Assembly: GCA_009908325.1 (NCBI GenBank)
Contig: JAAAPI010000103.1
Coordinates: forward strand, 1 to 42,406
DNA length: 42,406 bases
Direction of reading: 5' to 3'
Source of the DNA: Verrucomicrobiota bacterium
GTDB lineage: Bacteria; Verrucomicrobiota; Verrucomicrobiia; Opitutales; Coraliomargaritaceae
Below, in pieces: positions 17,525-26,862 of this stretch. The translations under genes and the position numbers were made by a program. The number at the start of each line of letters is the position of its first letter. The stretch's first letter is position 1. The notes beneath the pieces were generated by a model, which was not told the origin of the DNA, did not search any database, and saw nothing but the letters and a program-made list of their open reading frames with translations.

Positions 17525-17741
17525 CTGACGGAAAATACGGACCGAGCGCGAAGGCGCTCGGCTACGTGCCGATCCGTAGTCGAAGCGCTTTCGCTTCGAA
17601 ACCGACGTTGACGGAAATACGGACCGAGCGCGAAGGCGCTCGGCTACGTGCTGATCCGTAGTCGAAGCGCTTTCGCTTCGAACCTGAACCGACGTTGACG
17701 GAAAAACGGACCGAGCGCGAAGGCGCTCGGCTGCGTGCTGA
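17525..17741. repeat. Tandem hairpin-rich repeat, about 2.5 units of 83-87 bp
   Basis: Units begin at about 17525, 17608 and 17695, each opening TGACGGAAAA/TACGGACC. Each unit holds GAGCGCGAAGGCGCTC and the full ones also CGAAGCGCTTTCGCTTCG, both self-complementary with 4-base-scale loops, plus GGCTACGTG and GATCCGTAGTCG boxes. The third unit is cut after the first hairpin. It lies just after the 3' end of the minus-strand LamG gene. It could act as a transcription block or be a REP-type array; spacing and unit structure do not fit CRISPR. Confidence 0.75.
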
Positions 17742-17756
17742 ACCTTATCTCATTAA

Positions 17757-19871
17757 TCAGGGAGCGGCGGGCTCAACTTCCAGAATGTAGAAGGCCCTGT
17801 CCTCCGGGGGAGCTTTGTCGAGGACGGTGATCGAGGTCGGACCGCTGGTGGCTTCAACTGCGGCCGGGACAGAGTGTTCCATACCGCTTGGGCCTTCGAA
17901 ACGAAAGATTTCTGTAAAGGAGCCGGGGCTGAGGTCGGGGGAGCGTTTGAGTCTCCAAATGACGTCGGCCTCGGCTGCGGGATTCACGCCAAATACCATC
18001 CGTGCTTCGCCCGGGTTGGCAAAGGTTGGGCTGGTCAGCATGCCGGGCGCACCGGCGTCCGGGACGAGCGGGTTTGTCCCGATAGCAAATTCAAGACCGT
18101 AGGGTTTGCCGTCCCCATCCGTATCGAGCTCCCAAAAGCGGCTGAGGTCGGCGCGCCCTTGGTATTCCACCGAGCCTATATCGAGCGCACCGCCGACGAA
18201 ACGGGGGAATCCGCGCTGGTCGGTGCCGCCGGGGTCATCGATATCAGCGGCGTCGATGGCCGGGGATCCGGCCAGTGGTGGCATGGTCTGGGTGGGGCCG
18301 CCGTAGTCGCCGAGGGGCGCGAGAAGTGGGTCGCCGGTAGTGTGGCTTTGGCTAGCTCCGTCGGGGGTCCCTTCGATATTGGCACCGGAGGGGGCGGTGT
18401 TGCCTGCGACGATGGAGTTGGTGAGGGTCAGCGTCCCAAAGTTGCTGATGCCGCCGCCGTCGTCCGCAGCGGAATTGCCGGAGAGGGTGGACTGGGTGAG
18501 GGTTAGCGTGTCCGTGTTATAGATGCCGCCGCCGTTCGCAGCGGAATTGCCCGAGAGGGTGGACTGGTCGAGGGTTAGCGTCCCATCAATGTAGATGCCG
18601 CCGCCGTTGTCCGCAGCGTAATTGCCGGAGAGGGTGGACTGGGTGAGGGTCAGCGTGCCTCTGTTGTAGATGCCGCCGCCGAAGGCAGCGGAATTGCCGG
18701 AGAGGGTGGACCAGTCGAGGGTCAGCGTGCCACGGTTATAGATGCCGCCGCCCCGGTTGTTCGGGAAGGAGCCAGTCGCCTTCCCCCCGGTGAGGGTGAG
18801 GGAATGAAGGGCGACGGTGTGGCCGGCGGCGATTTCCATGACGCGGTGGCCGGTCTCTTCGCCGTTGGCATCAATGGTGAGGCCGTCCGGCAAGGCGGAG
18901 GCGTCGATGGTCAGGGATTCATCAATGAGCAGCTGGCCTTGGGTCAGGGTGATGGTTTCCCCGTTGAGCGCGGGGGCGAAGGTGATGGTGGCTCCGGAGG
19001 GTGCGTGATTGATGGCATCGCGCAGGGATACGCCGTTGCCGGTCGAGTCGTTGTTCTCGTCGGTGGCGGTGGTGACGGCGATGGTGGATAGCGAAAAAAG
19101 CTCCGCCTCGGTCAGCTTCCGGTTCCAGATGGCGAATTCATCGATGAGTCCGGGGAAAAACCGTGCGTTGGCGCCCCGGTAGGTGCCGATGTGGAAATCG
19201 TTGAAAGTAGCCAGGCCGGAGACATTGAGTGATCCACTGGCGCTCACCCCGCCATGCGCGTCGCCACCGTTGACGATGACCGAAAAACTTTTGTCTTCCA
19301 GACTGATGGTCGTGGCCACGTGGACCCACTGCCCGGCGATGATGCTATTCGGAACCTCGACGGCGATATTGGGGTCGGGAGCCAAGGGGTCATCGGTGAA
19401 GAGCTGCACGCGGGTGTTTCCGGCGGAGGTGCCGGCTCTGAGCCCGAGGGACAGGGTGAAGCTGGGGCTGGTCTCGTAGATAAAGAAGCGTTCGCTGCCC
19501 GTGGGGGCGCGATCCGCCTTGAACCAGACGGAGATGGTGGTATCCGGCAGCGGCTCGTCGTCGACGACCTTCCCTCCGCCGTCTTTGATTTGTAAGAAAT
19601 CATCCGTGCCATCGAATCGAGCGGCCTTTCCGAAGAGGCCGCCGGAATCGAAAGTAACCCCGTCTTGTTGTTCAAGATCGAGATTGGCGGGTTCTTTGGG
19701 CGAGGCGTTGCCCGAAGCAGGAGGGGAGTTGTCGAAAGTCCCGTCGAAAGTCCAATAGGCCGTGAGGCCGTCGGCGGGGACCAGGTTGGCATGAGCGCTG
19801 GTATTCAGCGCAATGGCCAGTAGGAGGAAGAAAGGCGCGCAAATGCGCAGGTGGAATATTAGCTTAGTCAT
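17757..19871 (-). CDS. Secreted LamG and right-handed beta-helix protein
   Basis: A 704-residue exported protein. MTKLIFHLRICAPFFLLLAI is a signal-peptide start (ATG 19871); the frame extends to 19943 but without likeness to an export signal. A LamG/concanavalin-like domain spans roughly residues 30-255 (LTAYWTFDGTFDNS, AARFDGTDDFLQI, ISVWFKAD, GLIDEFAIWNRKLTEAEL). Next comes a CSLREA-type entry segment (TATDENNDSTGNGVSLRDAI) and a beta-helix with five repeats of about 23 residues around GGGIYNRGTLTLTQSTLSGN, as in chlamydial Pmp-like proteins. The C-terminus has LDTDGDGKPYGLEFAIGTNP, a calcium-type loop common in verrucomicrobial surface proteins. No PEP-CTERM or other sorting tail is visible. 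Probably a surface or secreted carbohydrate-contacting protein; the ligand is unknown. Confidence 0.85.
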   Translation of the reverse strand: MTKLIFHLRICAPFFLLLAIALNTSAHANLVPADGLTAYWTFDGTFDNSPPASGNASPKEPANLDLEQQDGVTFDSGGLFGKAARFDGTDDFLQIKDGGGKVVDDEPLPDTTISVWFKADRAPTGSERFFIYETSPSFTLSLGLRAGTSAGNTRVQLFTDDPLAPDPNIAVEVPNSIIAGQWVHVATTISLEDKSFSVIVNGGDAHGGVSASGSLNVSGLATFNDFHIGTYRGANARFFPGLIDEFAIWNRKLTEAELFSLSTIAVTTATDENNDSTGNGVSLRDAINHAPSGATITFAPALNGETITLTQGQLLIDESLTIDASALPDGLTIDANGEETGHRVMEIAAGHTVALHSLTLTGGKATGSFPNNRGGGIYNRGTLTLDWSTLSGNSAAFGGGIYNRGTLTLTQSTLSGNYAADNGGGIYIDGTLTLDQSTLSGNSAANGGGIYNTDTLTLTQSTLSGNSAADDGGGISNFGTLTLTNSIVAGNTAPSGANIEGTPDGASQSHTTGDPLLAPLGDYGGPTQTMPPLAGSPAIDAADIDDPGGTDQRGFPRFVGGALDIGSVEYQGRADLSRFWELDTDGDGKPYGLEFAIGTNPLVPDAGAPGMLTSPTFANPGEARMVFGVNPAAEADVIWRLKRSPDLSPGSFTEIFRFEGPSGMEHSVPAAVEATSGPTSITVLDKAPPEDRAFYILEVEPAAP
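18395..18765 (-). repeat. Internal coding repeat of the beta-helix protein
   Basis: Five to six consecutive near-identical units of about 66-72 bases encode GGGIYN-GTLTL-QSTLSGNSAA. The nucleotide identity between units is high, which points to recent unit duplication and makes copy-number change by slippage or recombination likely. Confidence 0.8.
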
Positions 19872-20629
19872 GAGCCGAAACGGTTGAACGAGTCGTAGCG
19901 ACGCATGAACTACGAAAAGCGCCTCCTTTAAGGTATGCCGCATAATCCGCCGGAGGCAAGCTGATTATCAGGGAAGAACGACGGTCGGTTCTGCCATTGC
20001 CGAATCAATTTTTACAACCGCATCACTAGAGTGGGGAGACTGGGGAGGTTGAGGCTTTGTTGCTTGAGACGCTTTTACAGGAAGCGACAGACGCCGAGTT
20101 CCAAATTTTTAATCACAGCGGATCGAATTGGAATACTCGAAGACAACGACGCCAACGACGCCAACCTCGCCATCCTCAGGTGTTGTCTTCTGGCCATCAA
20201 AGCAACACGCCTAAATCATCTTTCATGGCCTCAGGTCATCGAAACCGCACAGGTCGATCAGGCCTTCGCCTACCAACTCATCGCAAATTATCGCCTCAAA
20301 TGAAAATACCGTGCATCAAGAAATAAATAAACGAATCTTGATCAGACCGTTTTTAGGAGCGCCATTCAACGACGAGCAAAAAAACCTTGGTCGTCGTCGG
20401 GTGCAATTCTGAGTGCGGGGGTGAAATTGAACCGTCGGTGTTGTCTCAGCCTGTTCCGCACCTTCCGCCTTCGCTTCCGGCACGAAGGGTGCCGAAGCTA
20501 CGGCGGACAGGGAAAGGAGCGGACATACGTAAGCAGCTTCCTCTCCTGCCCGCGCCTTTAATTGCGCCCGTGGTCATTCAATTGAGAATCAAAGTTGATA
20601 AGAGGCGCGGAACGGCACAAGTTAGCATC
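19872..20629. other. Long intergenic region without a recognised gene
   Basis: About 760 bases between the LamG gene (-) and the M48 protease gene (+). Short open frames at 20031-20303 and an upstream extension of the protease frame from 20387 show no family similarity and biased, low-quality composition. A CAACGACGCCAACGACGCCA simple repeat occurs near 20146. No RNA gene or clear promoter was identified. Confidence 0.5.
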
Positions 20630-21409
20630 ATGAAATGTGCGTCGCCGATCTCGATTCTGTTCCTTGCTGTATTTTTTGCTGTTGGCTGCCAGACGGTTCC
20701 ACAGACGGGTCGCTCGGCGCTGCATCTGATGCCGGCGGACCAACTGGCCTCGATGGCCTCCGCGCAGTTCGGCCAGCTCAAGCAGAAGACACCGATATCG
20801 AGGGACCCGAAGTATAACGCGATGGTGAATCGGGTGGGGGAGCGGATCGCCTACGTGGCGGCACCGGATATGCCGAATGCACAGTGGGAGTTTGTCGTTT
20901 TCGAGGATGACGACCAAGTCAACGCCTTCGCCATGCCGGGGGGCAAGGTGGCGGTTTACACGGGGATGTTTAAAGTGGTCCAGTCCGACGCGGATCTAGC
21001 CGTGGTCATGGGGCACGAAGTGGCCCACGTCGCGGCGGGTCACGGGAACGAGCGCGTCTCCCAGCAGATGCTGGCAGCGGGCGGCGCCATGCTGCTCGGT
21101 GTGGGCACTCGCGATATGGACAGCCGGGACCGGCAACTCATCATGGCCGCCTACGGAGCCGGTGCCACGATTGGTGTGATGCTTCCCTACAGTCGCTACC
21201 ACGAGAGTGAGGCCGATGAGATCGGTCTGATGTATGCGGCAGAAGCGGGCTACGATCCGCGGGCGGCGATCGGCTTTTGGGAGCGGATGGAGGCGCAAAA
21301 GCGGGGCTCGCCACCGGAATTTCTATCCACGCACCCGTCCGGCTCCACCCGCATCCGCAAGCTGAACCAGCTCATGCCGAAGGCTGTGGCCGTTTACGAA
21401 AACCGCTGA
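20630..21409 (+). CDS. M48-family zinc metalloprotease, lipoprotein
   Basis: A 259-residue envelope protease related to LoiP/BepA/YcaL. The N-terminus MKCASPISILFLAVFFAVGC is a lipoprotein signal with lipidated Cys20. The catalytic motif HEVAH is at residues 129-133 (MGHEVAHVAAGHGNE) and the third zinc ligand lies in HESEADEIGL (191-200). FAMPGGKVAVYTG (100-112) and STHPSGSTRIRKL near the C-terminus are typical of the family. ATG 20630 is chosen because it starts the lipoprotein signal; the frame is open upstream without similarity. It likely degrades misfolded or misassembled outer-membrane proteins in the periplasm. The M20 dipeptidase gene starts 5 bases after its stop. Confidence 0.9.
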   Translation: MKCASPISILFLAVFFAVGCQTVPQTGRSALHLMPADQLASMASAQFGQLKQKTPISRDPKYNAMVNRVGERIAYVAAPDMPNAQWEFVVFEDDDQVNAFAMPGGKVAVYTGMFKVVQSDADLAVVMGHEVAHVAAGHGNERVSQQMLAAGGAMLLGVGTRDMDSRDRQLIMAAYGAGATIGVMLPYSRYHESEADEIGLMYAAEAGYDPRAAIGFWERMEAQKRGSPPEFLSTHPSGSTRIRKLNQLMPKAVAVYENR

Positions 21410-21414
21410 TTTTT

Positions 21415-22791
21415 ATGCAGAACCCAACCGAAGTCCTTAAAGACTATATCCGTTTTCCATCGGTATCGACCGACCCGGCCTACGCCGAAGGTATGGCGGG
21501 TGCCCGCGATTATGCCCGCGGGTTGCTGGAGCAGCTCGACTTTACAGTGGAGGTGGTCGAGACCGAGCGCCATCCGATTCTTCTGGCGGATCGTATTGGC
21601 TCGCCGGATTGGCCGCATATCGTCATTTACGGGCACTACGATGTGCAGCCGGCGGACCCCTTCGAGCTTTGGACGGATGCGCCCTTTGAGCCGACCGTGC
21701 GGGACGGCCGCCTCTATGGCCGCGGCGCTGCCGATAATAAGGGGCCGACCATCGTGCACATGGCCGCGCTGGCCCGGGTGCTACAGGAGCATCCGGACTT
21801 GCCGCTCAACATCACCTACGTGATTGAGGGTGAGGAGGAGATTGGCAGCCCGAGCATGCCTGCTTTCTTCGAGCGCTATGCCGAGCGCCTGTCGAAAGCC
21901 GATTTTATGCTGGTTTCCGACACCGGTAGCCCGAACAGCGAGCAAATCGTGATTACGACGGCACTGCGGGGACTGGTCGACCTGGAGATAAAATTACGCG
22001 GGCCGAAGAGCGATCTGCACTCGGGTATCCATGGCGGAGCGGTTTACAACCCGATCCAGGCGCTGACGGAGCTCTGCGCTTCGCTGCACGATGCCGATGG
22101 CCGCGTCAACGTGCCCGGGTTTTACGACGATGTCGTGCCGGTATTTGACTGGGAGCGTGCGGAGCTCAGGCGCTATCCGGAAACAGTAGAAAGCTACCGC
22201 ACGATGCTGGACGTGCCGGCCTTTTACCCGGCAAACGGGCTGAGTCCGCTGGAGGCAGTGCGCTTTGGACCGACTCTGGAGCTCAACGGAATCGGCGGCG
22301 GTTACCAGGGGGCGGGCTCGAAGACAGTCATCCCGAGTGAGGCTTTTGCCAAGATCACTTGTCGGCTCGTGGCCGACCAGGACCCGGTTAAGATCCAGCA
22401 GCAGATTTTGGATACGATCCGCGAGCGCTGCCCGGATGGGGTGACGCTTTCACTGCGTGAGGGTGGGATTGCCGAGGCCTATCTGGTGGTGCCGCCGGGA
22501 CGGCCCAACACGCCGGACGACCAGCCCGGAGCCCTTGCGCGCGCTTTCGAAGCGGCGGATAGGGCGATCGGCGCGCACTTTGGCAAAGCGCCGATTTACC
22601 TGCGGGAGGGCGGCAGCATACCGGTCATCGCCAATTTTAAGAAACGGGCCGGTCTGGATGCGCTCATGATCGGTCTGTTTACCCCGGTCGATAATCTGCA
22701 CGCGCCCGACGAAGGCTTCGACCTGGCGCTCATGGATAAGGCAATCGCGGCCTTCGAGCAGATTATCAAACGGATCGCCAATGTGGGGTGA
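21415..22791 (+). CDS. M20-family dipeptidase/metallopeptidase
   Basis: A 458-residue di-zinc exopeptidase of the M20 family, CNDP/PepV-like dipeptidase branch. Metal and catalytic motifs: YGHYDVQP (H74, D76), GRGAADNKGP (D107), EGEEEIGS (general base E140 and ligand E141), VSDTG and, near the C-terminus, REGGSIPVI and LFTPVDNLHAPDEGF with the last His ligand. The 180-residue dimerisation insert contains SDLHSGIHGGAVYNP, characteristic of this branch. The start ATG 21415 lies 5 bases after the M48 protease stop, so the two are co-transcribed; the upstream open frame overlaps the protease gene and is rejected. No signal peptide, so cytoplasmic peptide turnover is likely. Confidence 0.92.
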   Translation: MQNPTEVLKDYIRFPSVSTDPAYAEGMAGARDYARGLLEQLDFTVEVVETERHPILLADRIGSPDWPHIVIYGHYDVQPADPFELWTDAPFEPTVRDGRLYGRGAADNKGPTIVHMAALARVLQEHPDLPLNITYVIEGEEEIGSPSMPAFFERYAERLSKADFMLVSDTGSPNSEQIVITTALRGLVDLEIKLRGPKSDLHSGIHGGAVYNPIQALTELCASLHDADGRVNVPGFYDDVVPVFDWERAELRRYPETVESYRTMLDVPAFYPANGLSPLEAVRFGPTLELNGIGGGYQGAGSKTVIPSEAFAKITCRLVADQDPVKIQQQILDTIRERCPDGVTLSLREGGIAEAYLVVPPGRPNTPDDQPGALARAFEAADRAIGAHFGKAPIYLREGGSIPVIANFKKRAGLDALMIGLFTPVDNLHAPDEGFDLALMDKAIAAFEQIIKRIANVG

Positions 22792-22815
22792 CGTCGCCGA
22801 CCATTGCGCCCAGCA

Positions 22816-23007
22816 TCAGGAGGCCGCCTCCTTGCGGATGTCGGCGGAGGGGCCGAAGCTGAATCGCGCTTTCTCCCCGTTCGGGGTAAGGTAAACGAGC
22901 ATCCAGGCGTTTTCGAATGGAATGCGCGCAAACAGAGCCGGAACCGGTTTTTTCGTGAAAGCTTCGGCTTGCATGGATTGTTGAAACGGCTCATCGTGGA
23001 CGGTCAT
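22816..23007 (-). CDS. Small hypothetical protein, 63 residues
   Basis: A short minus-strand frame starting MTVHDEPFQQSMQAEAFTKK and containing an amphipathic strand-like stretch FENAWMLVYLTP. It is not recognised. Its ATG (23005-23007) overlaps, base for base, the ATG of the divergent entericidin-like gene, which leaves no room for separate leaders; a start at ATG 22974 (MQAEAF, 52 residues) would avoid this. It converges with the M20 gene, 24 bases from that stop. Balanced composition supports a real gene, but a chance frame is possible. Confidence 0.45.
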   Translation of the reverse strand: MTVHDEPFQQSMQAEAFTKKPVPALFARIPFENAWMLVYLTPNGEKARFSFGPSADIRKEAAS

Positions 23008-23143
23008 GAAACGATATCTGAAAGTAATTCTAGCTGCCTCGCTTCTTTTCACACTATTCGCCCTCTCCGCCTGCAACACGGTCAAAGGGGTCGGGCGCGA
23101 TTTTGAGGCGATGGGCGAATCCATGCAGAAGGTTGGGGACTAA
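23006..23143 (+). CDS. Entericidin-like small lipoprotein
   Basis: A 45-residue protein: basic start MKRYLK, hydrophobic core, lipobox LSAC with lipidated Cys23 and then NTVKGVGRDFEAMGESMQKV. The order CNT-x-GxGxD-x-G is that of the entericidin A/B family (bacteriolytic lipoproteins and their antidotes in enterobacteria, related to stationary-phase envelope stress). The mature part is a short amphipathic helix. It is followed by a terminator-like hairpin at 23163-23198, so it is probably its own unit. Small size means similarity is limited; a generic small lipoprotein is the alternative. Confidence 0.7.
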   Translation: MKRYLKVILAASLLFTLFALSACNTVKGVGRDFEAMGESMQKVGD

Positions 23144-23162
23144 ACGTCCCAAGCCGGGACAT

Positions 23163-23198
23163 CTCCCTAGCGGTTTCTTCCGGGAGCCGCTTTTTTTT
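23163..23198 (+). terminator. Rho-independent terminator after the entericidin-like gene
   Basis: AGCGG at 23169-23173 pairs with CCGCT at 23187-23191, and the following run has eight T. An alternative stem CTCCC/GGGAG (23163-23167 with 23182-23186) competes with it. It ends 9 bases before the hemW start codon. Confidence 0.65.
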
Positions 23199-23206
23199 GG
23201 TTTCTC

Positions 23207-24364
23207 ATGAGTCAACCGCATGCAACCGCACCCATTGGTCTCTACTGCCACGTGCCGTTCTGCGCATCGACTTGCGATTTTTGTGCGTTTTATCAGGAGA
23301 AGCCGCGCCGGGGTGACCTGGACCGGTATTTGCGTGCCATGGATCTCGAATTTGCTTGTCTGCCGGGGGATCGCGCGGTGGATACGGTGTTTTGGGGCGG
23401 AGGCACGCCCGGCCTACTGGCGGCAAAAGACCTGCGACGCCTGGGTGAGTCGCTTTTGAAAAACCTGAGGACACCGCCCGAGGAGTGGACGGTGGAGATG
23501 GCACCTTCGACGGTCAAAGCGGACAAGCTCAGCGTGCTGAAGGATTTGGGCGTGACCCGGATTTCGATGGGCGTGCAGAGCTTCCACGCCGAGCTACTGG
23601 AGTCGTTGGGGCGCTTGCACAGCCCGAAGCAAATCGATTTGGCGTGGGAGCGGGTGCAGGCGGCGGGCTTCCCGCAGACCAATCTGGACCTCATGTTCGC
23701 CATACCCGGGCAGAGTCTGGAGCAGTGGGAGTCCGATATCCGACAGGCCGCCCGCCTCGGGCCGACGCACCTGTCGACCTATTGCCTGACGTTTGAGGAA
23801 GACACGGCACTGTATGTGAAACTCTCGCAAGGCAAGGTCTCCATCGATGAGGAAAAGGAACTCCGCTTCTACGAACGCGGCTGGGAGCTATTGGCGGAGC
23901 TCGGCTACGCTCAATACGAGGTATCGAATTTCGCACGACCGGGAGCTGCGTGCATCCACAATATGAATACGTGGCGCATGCATGAATGGGTCGGTTGCGG
24001 ACCCTCGGCGGCCAGTCAATACGGCGGCGAACGCTATCAGCGTCCCGCCAATCTCGATGCCTGGTGCCGGGCGATGGAGTCCGGCGAGCCGCCGAAGGCG
24101 GAGCGGGTGGCCCTGTATGATGACTTGCTCTTGGCAGACGCGGTCATCTTCGGCTTACGGATGAATCAGGGGATCCACCTCGGCGCATTGGAGCAGCGGT
24201 TTTCGAGGGCGAAAAATTTCGGGGCATTGGAAGCGAGACTGGCGGGTTTCGCCGAGGAGGGCTTGATTATCGTGGACGACGGCCAATACCGGCTGAACCA
24301 CCGGGGCCGTTTGCTCTGCGATGCGATCGGCAGCGCTTTGATGGACCTGCCGGGTCAATCGTAG
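23207..24364 (+). CDS. hemW: HemW-like radical SAM protein
   Basis: Radical SAM protein of 385 residues, the HemW (formerly HemN-like) family that binds haem and helps deliver it to target proteins; it is not the coproporphyrinogen dehydrogenase itself. The Fe-S motif is [13 protein letters not shown] with C19xxxC23xxC26; the SAM contact is [10 protein letters not shown] (about 64-73); [11 protein letters not shown] and [15 protein letters not shown] follow, and [12 protein letters not shown] marks the family. Canonical HemW has Asp after the last Cys (CDF); here it is Ala (CAF). The start ATG 23207 follows a terminator hairpin by 9 bases. Its end overlaps rpoN by 10 bases, tail to tail. Confidence 0.92.
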   Translation: MSQPHATAPIGLYCHVPFCASTCDFCAFYQEKPRRGDLDRYLRAMDLEFACLPGDRAVDTVFWGGGTPGLLAAKDLRRLGESLLKNLRTPPEEWTVEMAPSTVKADKLSVLKDLGVTRISMGVQSFHAELLESLGRLHSPKQIDLAWERVQAAGFPQTNLDLMFAIPGQSLEQWESDIRQAARLGPTHLSTYCLTFEEDTALYVKLSQGKVSIDEEKELRFYERGWELLAELGYAQYEVSNFARPGAACIHNMNTWRMHEWVGCGPSAASQYGGERYQRPANLDAWCRAMESGEPPKAERVALYDDLLLADAVIFGLRMNQGIHLGALEQRFSRAKNFGALEARLAGFAEEGLIIVDDGQYRLNHRGRLLCDAIGSALMDLPGQS

Positions 24365-25803
24365 CGGCGGCGCAGGTTGGTCGGGAGGATGCCCAGTTCC
24401 TCGCGGTATTTGGCCACCGTCCGGCGGGCGATTTTGATGTTTTTCGCCTTGAGTTGATCGACGATGTTTTGGTCGCTGAAAGGTTTCGCAGGATTTTCGG
24501 CTTCGATGATCTGAGCAATCATATCCTTGATCGACTTGTTCGATACCGATTCCCCATCGCCCGCCTTGTAGCCGGGGGTGAAGAAATATTTGAAAGGGAA
24601 AACCCCGTGCGGGGTGCGGATATACTTGTTGGCGATGGCCCGGCTCACGGTGGTCTCGTGCACCCCGACGGTTTCCGCGATGGTATTCATGGTCAAGGGG
24701 CGGAGCTTGGAGACGCCGGATTCAAAAAACTCGTTTTGGAATTTTAAAATTTCGCGCGTGATGCGTTCGATGGTTTGTTGGCGTTGCTCGATGGAGTTGA
24801 TGAGGAATTTTCCCGAGCGCATACGCTCCAGCATGAAGTCTTTTTCGCTCTTACTGAGCGTGCCCTTTGCCAGCATTTCCTTGTAGGTGCTGTTGATGCG
24901 CAGGCGTGGTATGTAGTCGTTGTTCAAGATGACCTGCCACTCATCATACTCATCCTGATAGACGGTGACATCCGGCTCGATCACGCTGTTGCTGTCCGGG
25001 CTGAAACGCTTGCCGGGGGCTGGCTCGAGGGTGGAAATCTCCTCGATGGCGTCCTGAATGTCGTCGGAACCGGCACCGGTTTTTCTTTTGAGTTCCGGGA
25101 CGCGGCGGCGGATGAGGAGATTGAAGTGATCCCTTAGAATCGTGGCCGCGAGAGATTCGCCGCGCCCCCGCAGCTCCAGTTGTGTGGCCAGGCAGTCACG
25201 CATATCCTCGGTGCCGATGCCCGGGGGATCGAATTCCCGCAGGAGGGCGGCGGCGGTTTGTACGGTGCCGTAAGGCATGCGGGCGGTGAGTGCGATGTTT
25301 GAAATCGTCTCGGTCAGGTAGCCGTTGTCGTCCAGACTGCCGATCAGGTAGAAGAGCGCTTCGCGCACTTCGTCGCTGCAATCCGACATTTCGGCCTGCT
25401 CGATCAGGTGTTGCTGCAGTGAAACGCTCTGAGTCAATGAGTTGAGGAAGTGCTCGCGGCGCTCCTCATCCTCGGAAGTGTGTGTCTGGCCGCTGTTCTC
25501 CTGGGCATACTGCTCCCGCATGTCCTCGCTCATGCGCTCCAGCACGCTATAGTCTTCCGCGTTGAAATCGAGCTCCTCGTCGGCGTTGCGTTCGTTTTCG
25601 TTGGAGGCGTCTTGCTGCTCCTCGACGCTGATGCTCTCGATCGGCAGTTCCTCCAGAAGTGGGTTGGCCTGGAGCTCTTCGAGAATGGACGTGCGCAGCT
25701 CCATGGCCGGAGCCTGCAGAATTTTCAGCGAATTACGCAGCTGAGGCGCCAGAACGAGTGTCTGTGCCTGTTTTTGAACCTGCTGAAAACCCTGCGTACT
25801 CAT
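24355..25803 (-). CDS. rpoN: RNA polymerase sigma-54 factor
   Basis: A 482-residue sigma-54. Region [21 protein letters not shown] (residues 10-29), Gln/Leu-rich, contacting activators. Region II is acidic (about 60-110, EDEE-rich). The core-binding region follows, then the helix-turn-helix block [20 protein letters not shown] and the RpoN box ARRTVAKYR (459-467) that reads the -24 element. It lies 21 bases after the Ser/Thr kinase gene on the same strand, an unusual pairing; rpoN is more often followed by hpf and PTS-Ntr genes, which are not here. Genes in the window with sigma-54-type promoters were not found. The two NtrC-like proteins at 6.7-9.4 kb probably cannot activate it. Confidence 0.97.
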   Translation of the reverse strand: MSTQGFQQVQKQAQTLVLAPQLRNSLKILQAPAMELRTSILEELQANPLLEELPIESISVEEQQDASNENERNADEELDFNAEDYSVLERMSEDMREQYAQENSGQTHTSEDEERREHFLNSLTQSVSLQQHLIEQAEMSDCSDEVREALFYLIGSLDDNGYLTETISNIALTARMPYGTVQTAAALLREFDPPGIGTEDMRDCLATQLELRGRGESLAATILRDHFNLLIRRRVPELKRKTGAGSDDIQDAIEEISTLEPAPGKRFSPDSNSVIEPDVTVYQDEYDEWQVILNNDYIPRLRINSTYKEMLAKGTLSKSEKDFMLERMRSGKFLINSIEQRQQTIERITREILKFQNEFFESGVSKLRPLTMNTIAETVGVHETTVSRAIANKYIRTPHGVFPFKYFFTPGYKAGDGESVSNKSIKDMIAQIIEAENPAKPFSDQNIVDQLKAKNIKIARRTVAKYREELGILPTNLRRRYD

Positions 25804-25824
25804 AATTGCTCCGAAGAAGCGGGC

Positions 25825-26862
25825 TTAAAAGGACGTGTTTTGCACGAGCCCCGGGGTTTTCCCGGCGCTCCAGCGTTCTGCCGCGTTGCCACCATCGCTG
25901 CCGAAAAGGTCACCCATGTAAACGGCGAGCTTTTCGTTGGTCGGGCCGTAGCAATCACCGTAGAGGAAGACTTCGAGGGCCATGAGCATGGCCTGCGCGC
26001 TTTGGTAGCGGGCGTCGCGGTCACGCTGGAAGCCGTGTTGCAGTATGCCGTTCAACTTATCGTCGATATCCGGCCGCCGCTCGGCGAAATCCGGAATGGC
26101 CAGCTCAAGAATGTTCCGGCGGGTGGACAGCTCGTCATCCGCCTCGAAAATATTTTCGCCGAGCAGCATCTCCGACAGCAGGATGGTGCAGCAGAAGAGG
26201 TCGGCCCGGGCGTCCGTCACCTCGCGGCGGGCCTGCTCCGGAGACAAGTATTCATCTTTCCCGGCAATGACGTCGCCTTCCTCATTATACATCAGGTCGA
26301 AGGCTTTCGCGATGCCGAAGTCGGTCAGTTTAACGTCGCCCTCGCGGGCCAGCATGATGTTGCGCGGGTTCACATCGCGGTGGACGATGCCGAGGTTGCG
26401 CCCCTGGCTGTCGCAGCGTTGGTGGGCGTGGGAGAGCCCGCGGCAGATGCGGGAAATAATAAAAACGGCCAAATCAACCGGAACGGCTTGTCCCGTCGCA
26501 CGGTGGCGTTCCAAAAAATCTTCCAGGGTGATGCCGTCGACATACTCCATGGTCATGAAATACTGGCCTGAGATCTCACCGAGGTGATAGGTTTGCACGA
26601 TGTTGGTATGAATCAAGTCGGCCACCAAGCGGGCCTCGCCGACGAAATTGGCGCGAAACTCCTTGATTCTGGAGAACTCTTCACGGATCAGTTTGATCGC
26701 GACGCGCTTGACGAACTGGCCCGAGCCCCGTTGTTCGGCTTCGTAAACAATCCCCATGCCGCCCTCCGCGATCACGCGGACGATGACGTAGTGCAGCTCG
26801 TTGAAAATATGTTTTAGTTTAGCCAAGAGCTGGAGCAAATCCTCGAAACCAAATTTCTGCAA
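25825..26862 (-). CDS. Serine/threonine protein kinase, co-directional with rpoN
   Basis: A 345-residue Hanks-type kinase with all main catalytic elements: glycine loop [12 protein letters not shown] (31-42), K57 in VAIKLI, E76 in helix C, catalytic loop HRDVNPRN (161-168, D163 and N168), DFGIA (181-185) and EYLSPEQ (204-210). HRDV replaces the more common HRDL/I with Lys two further on. The C-terminal part (after about 275) has no PASTA, TPR or other sensor domain, and no membrane segment, so it seems a soluble kinase. It lies 21 bases before rpoN, suggesting one transcript. Whether it phosphorylates sigma-54 is an inference from position only. It diverges from the PHP phosphatase gene. Confidence 0.9.
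   Translation of the reverse strand: MQKFGFEDLLQLLAKLKHIFNELHYVIVRVIAEGGMGIVYEAEQRGSGQFVKRVAIKLIREEFSRIKEFRANFVGEARLVADLIHTNIVQTYHLGEISGQYFMTMEYVDGITLEDFLERHRATGQAVPVDLAVFIISRICRGLSHAHQRCDSQGRNLGIVHRDVNPRNIMLAREGDVKLTDFGIAKAFDLMYNEEGDVIAGKDEYLSPEQARREVTDARADLFCCTILLSEMLLGENIFEADDELSTRRNILELAIPDFAERRPDIDDKLNGILQHGFQRDRDARYQSAQAMLMALEVFLYGDCYGPTNEKLAVYMGDLFGSDGGNAAERWSAGKTPGLVQNTSF

Noticed and set aside
17525-17741. CRISPR-like appearance of regular repeats
   Set aside because: Units are tandem and nearly identical throughout, with no variable spacers and no cas gene in the window.
20031-20303. 90-codon frame between the LamG and M48 genes
   Set aside because: Composition is irregular and includes a simple repeat; two overlapping frames compete, and no family is recognisable in either.
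25450-26571. Plus-strand open frame of 373 codons across rpoN and the kinase
   Set aside because: Runs antisense through two well-identified genes and their junction; no own similarity.
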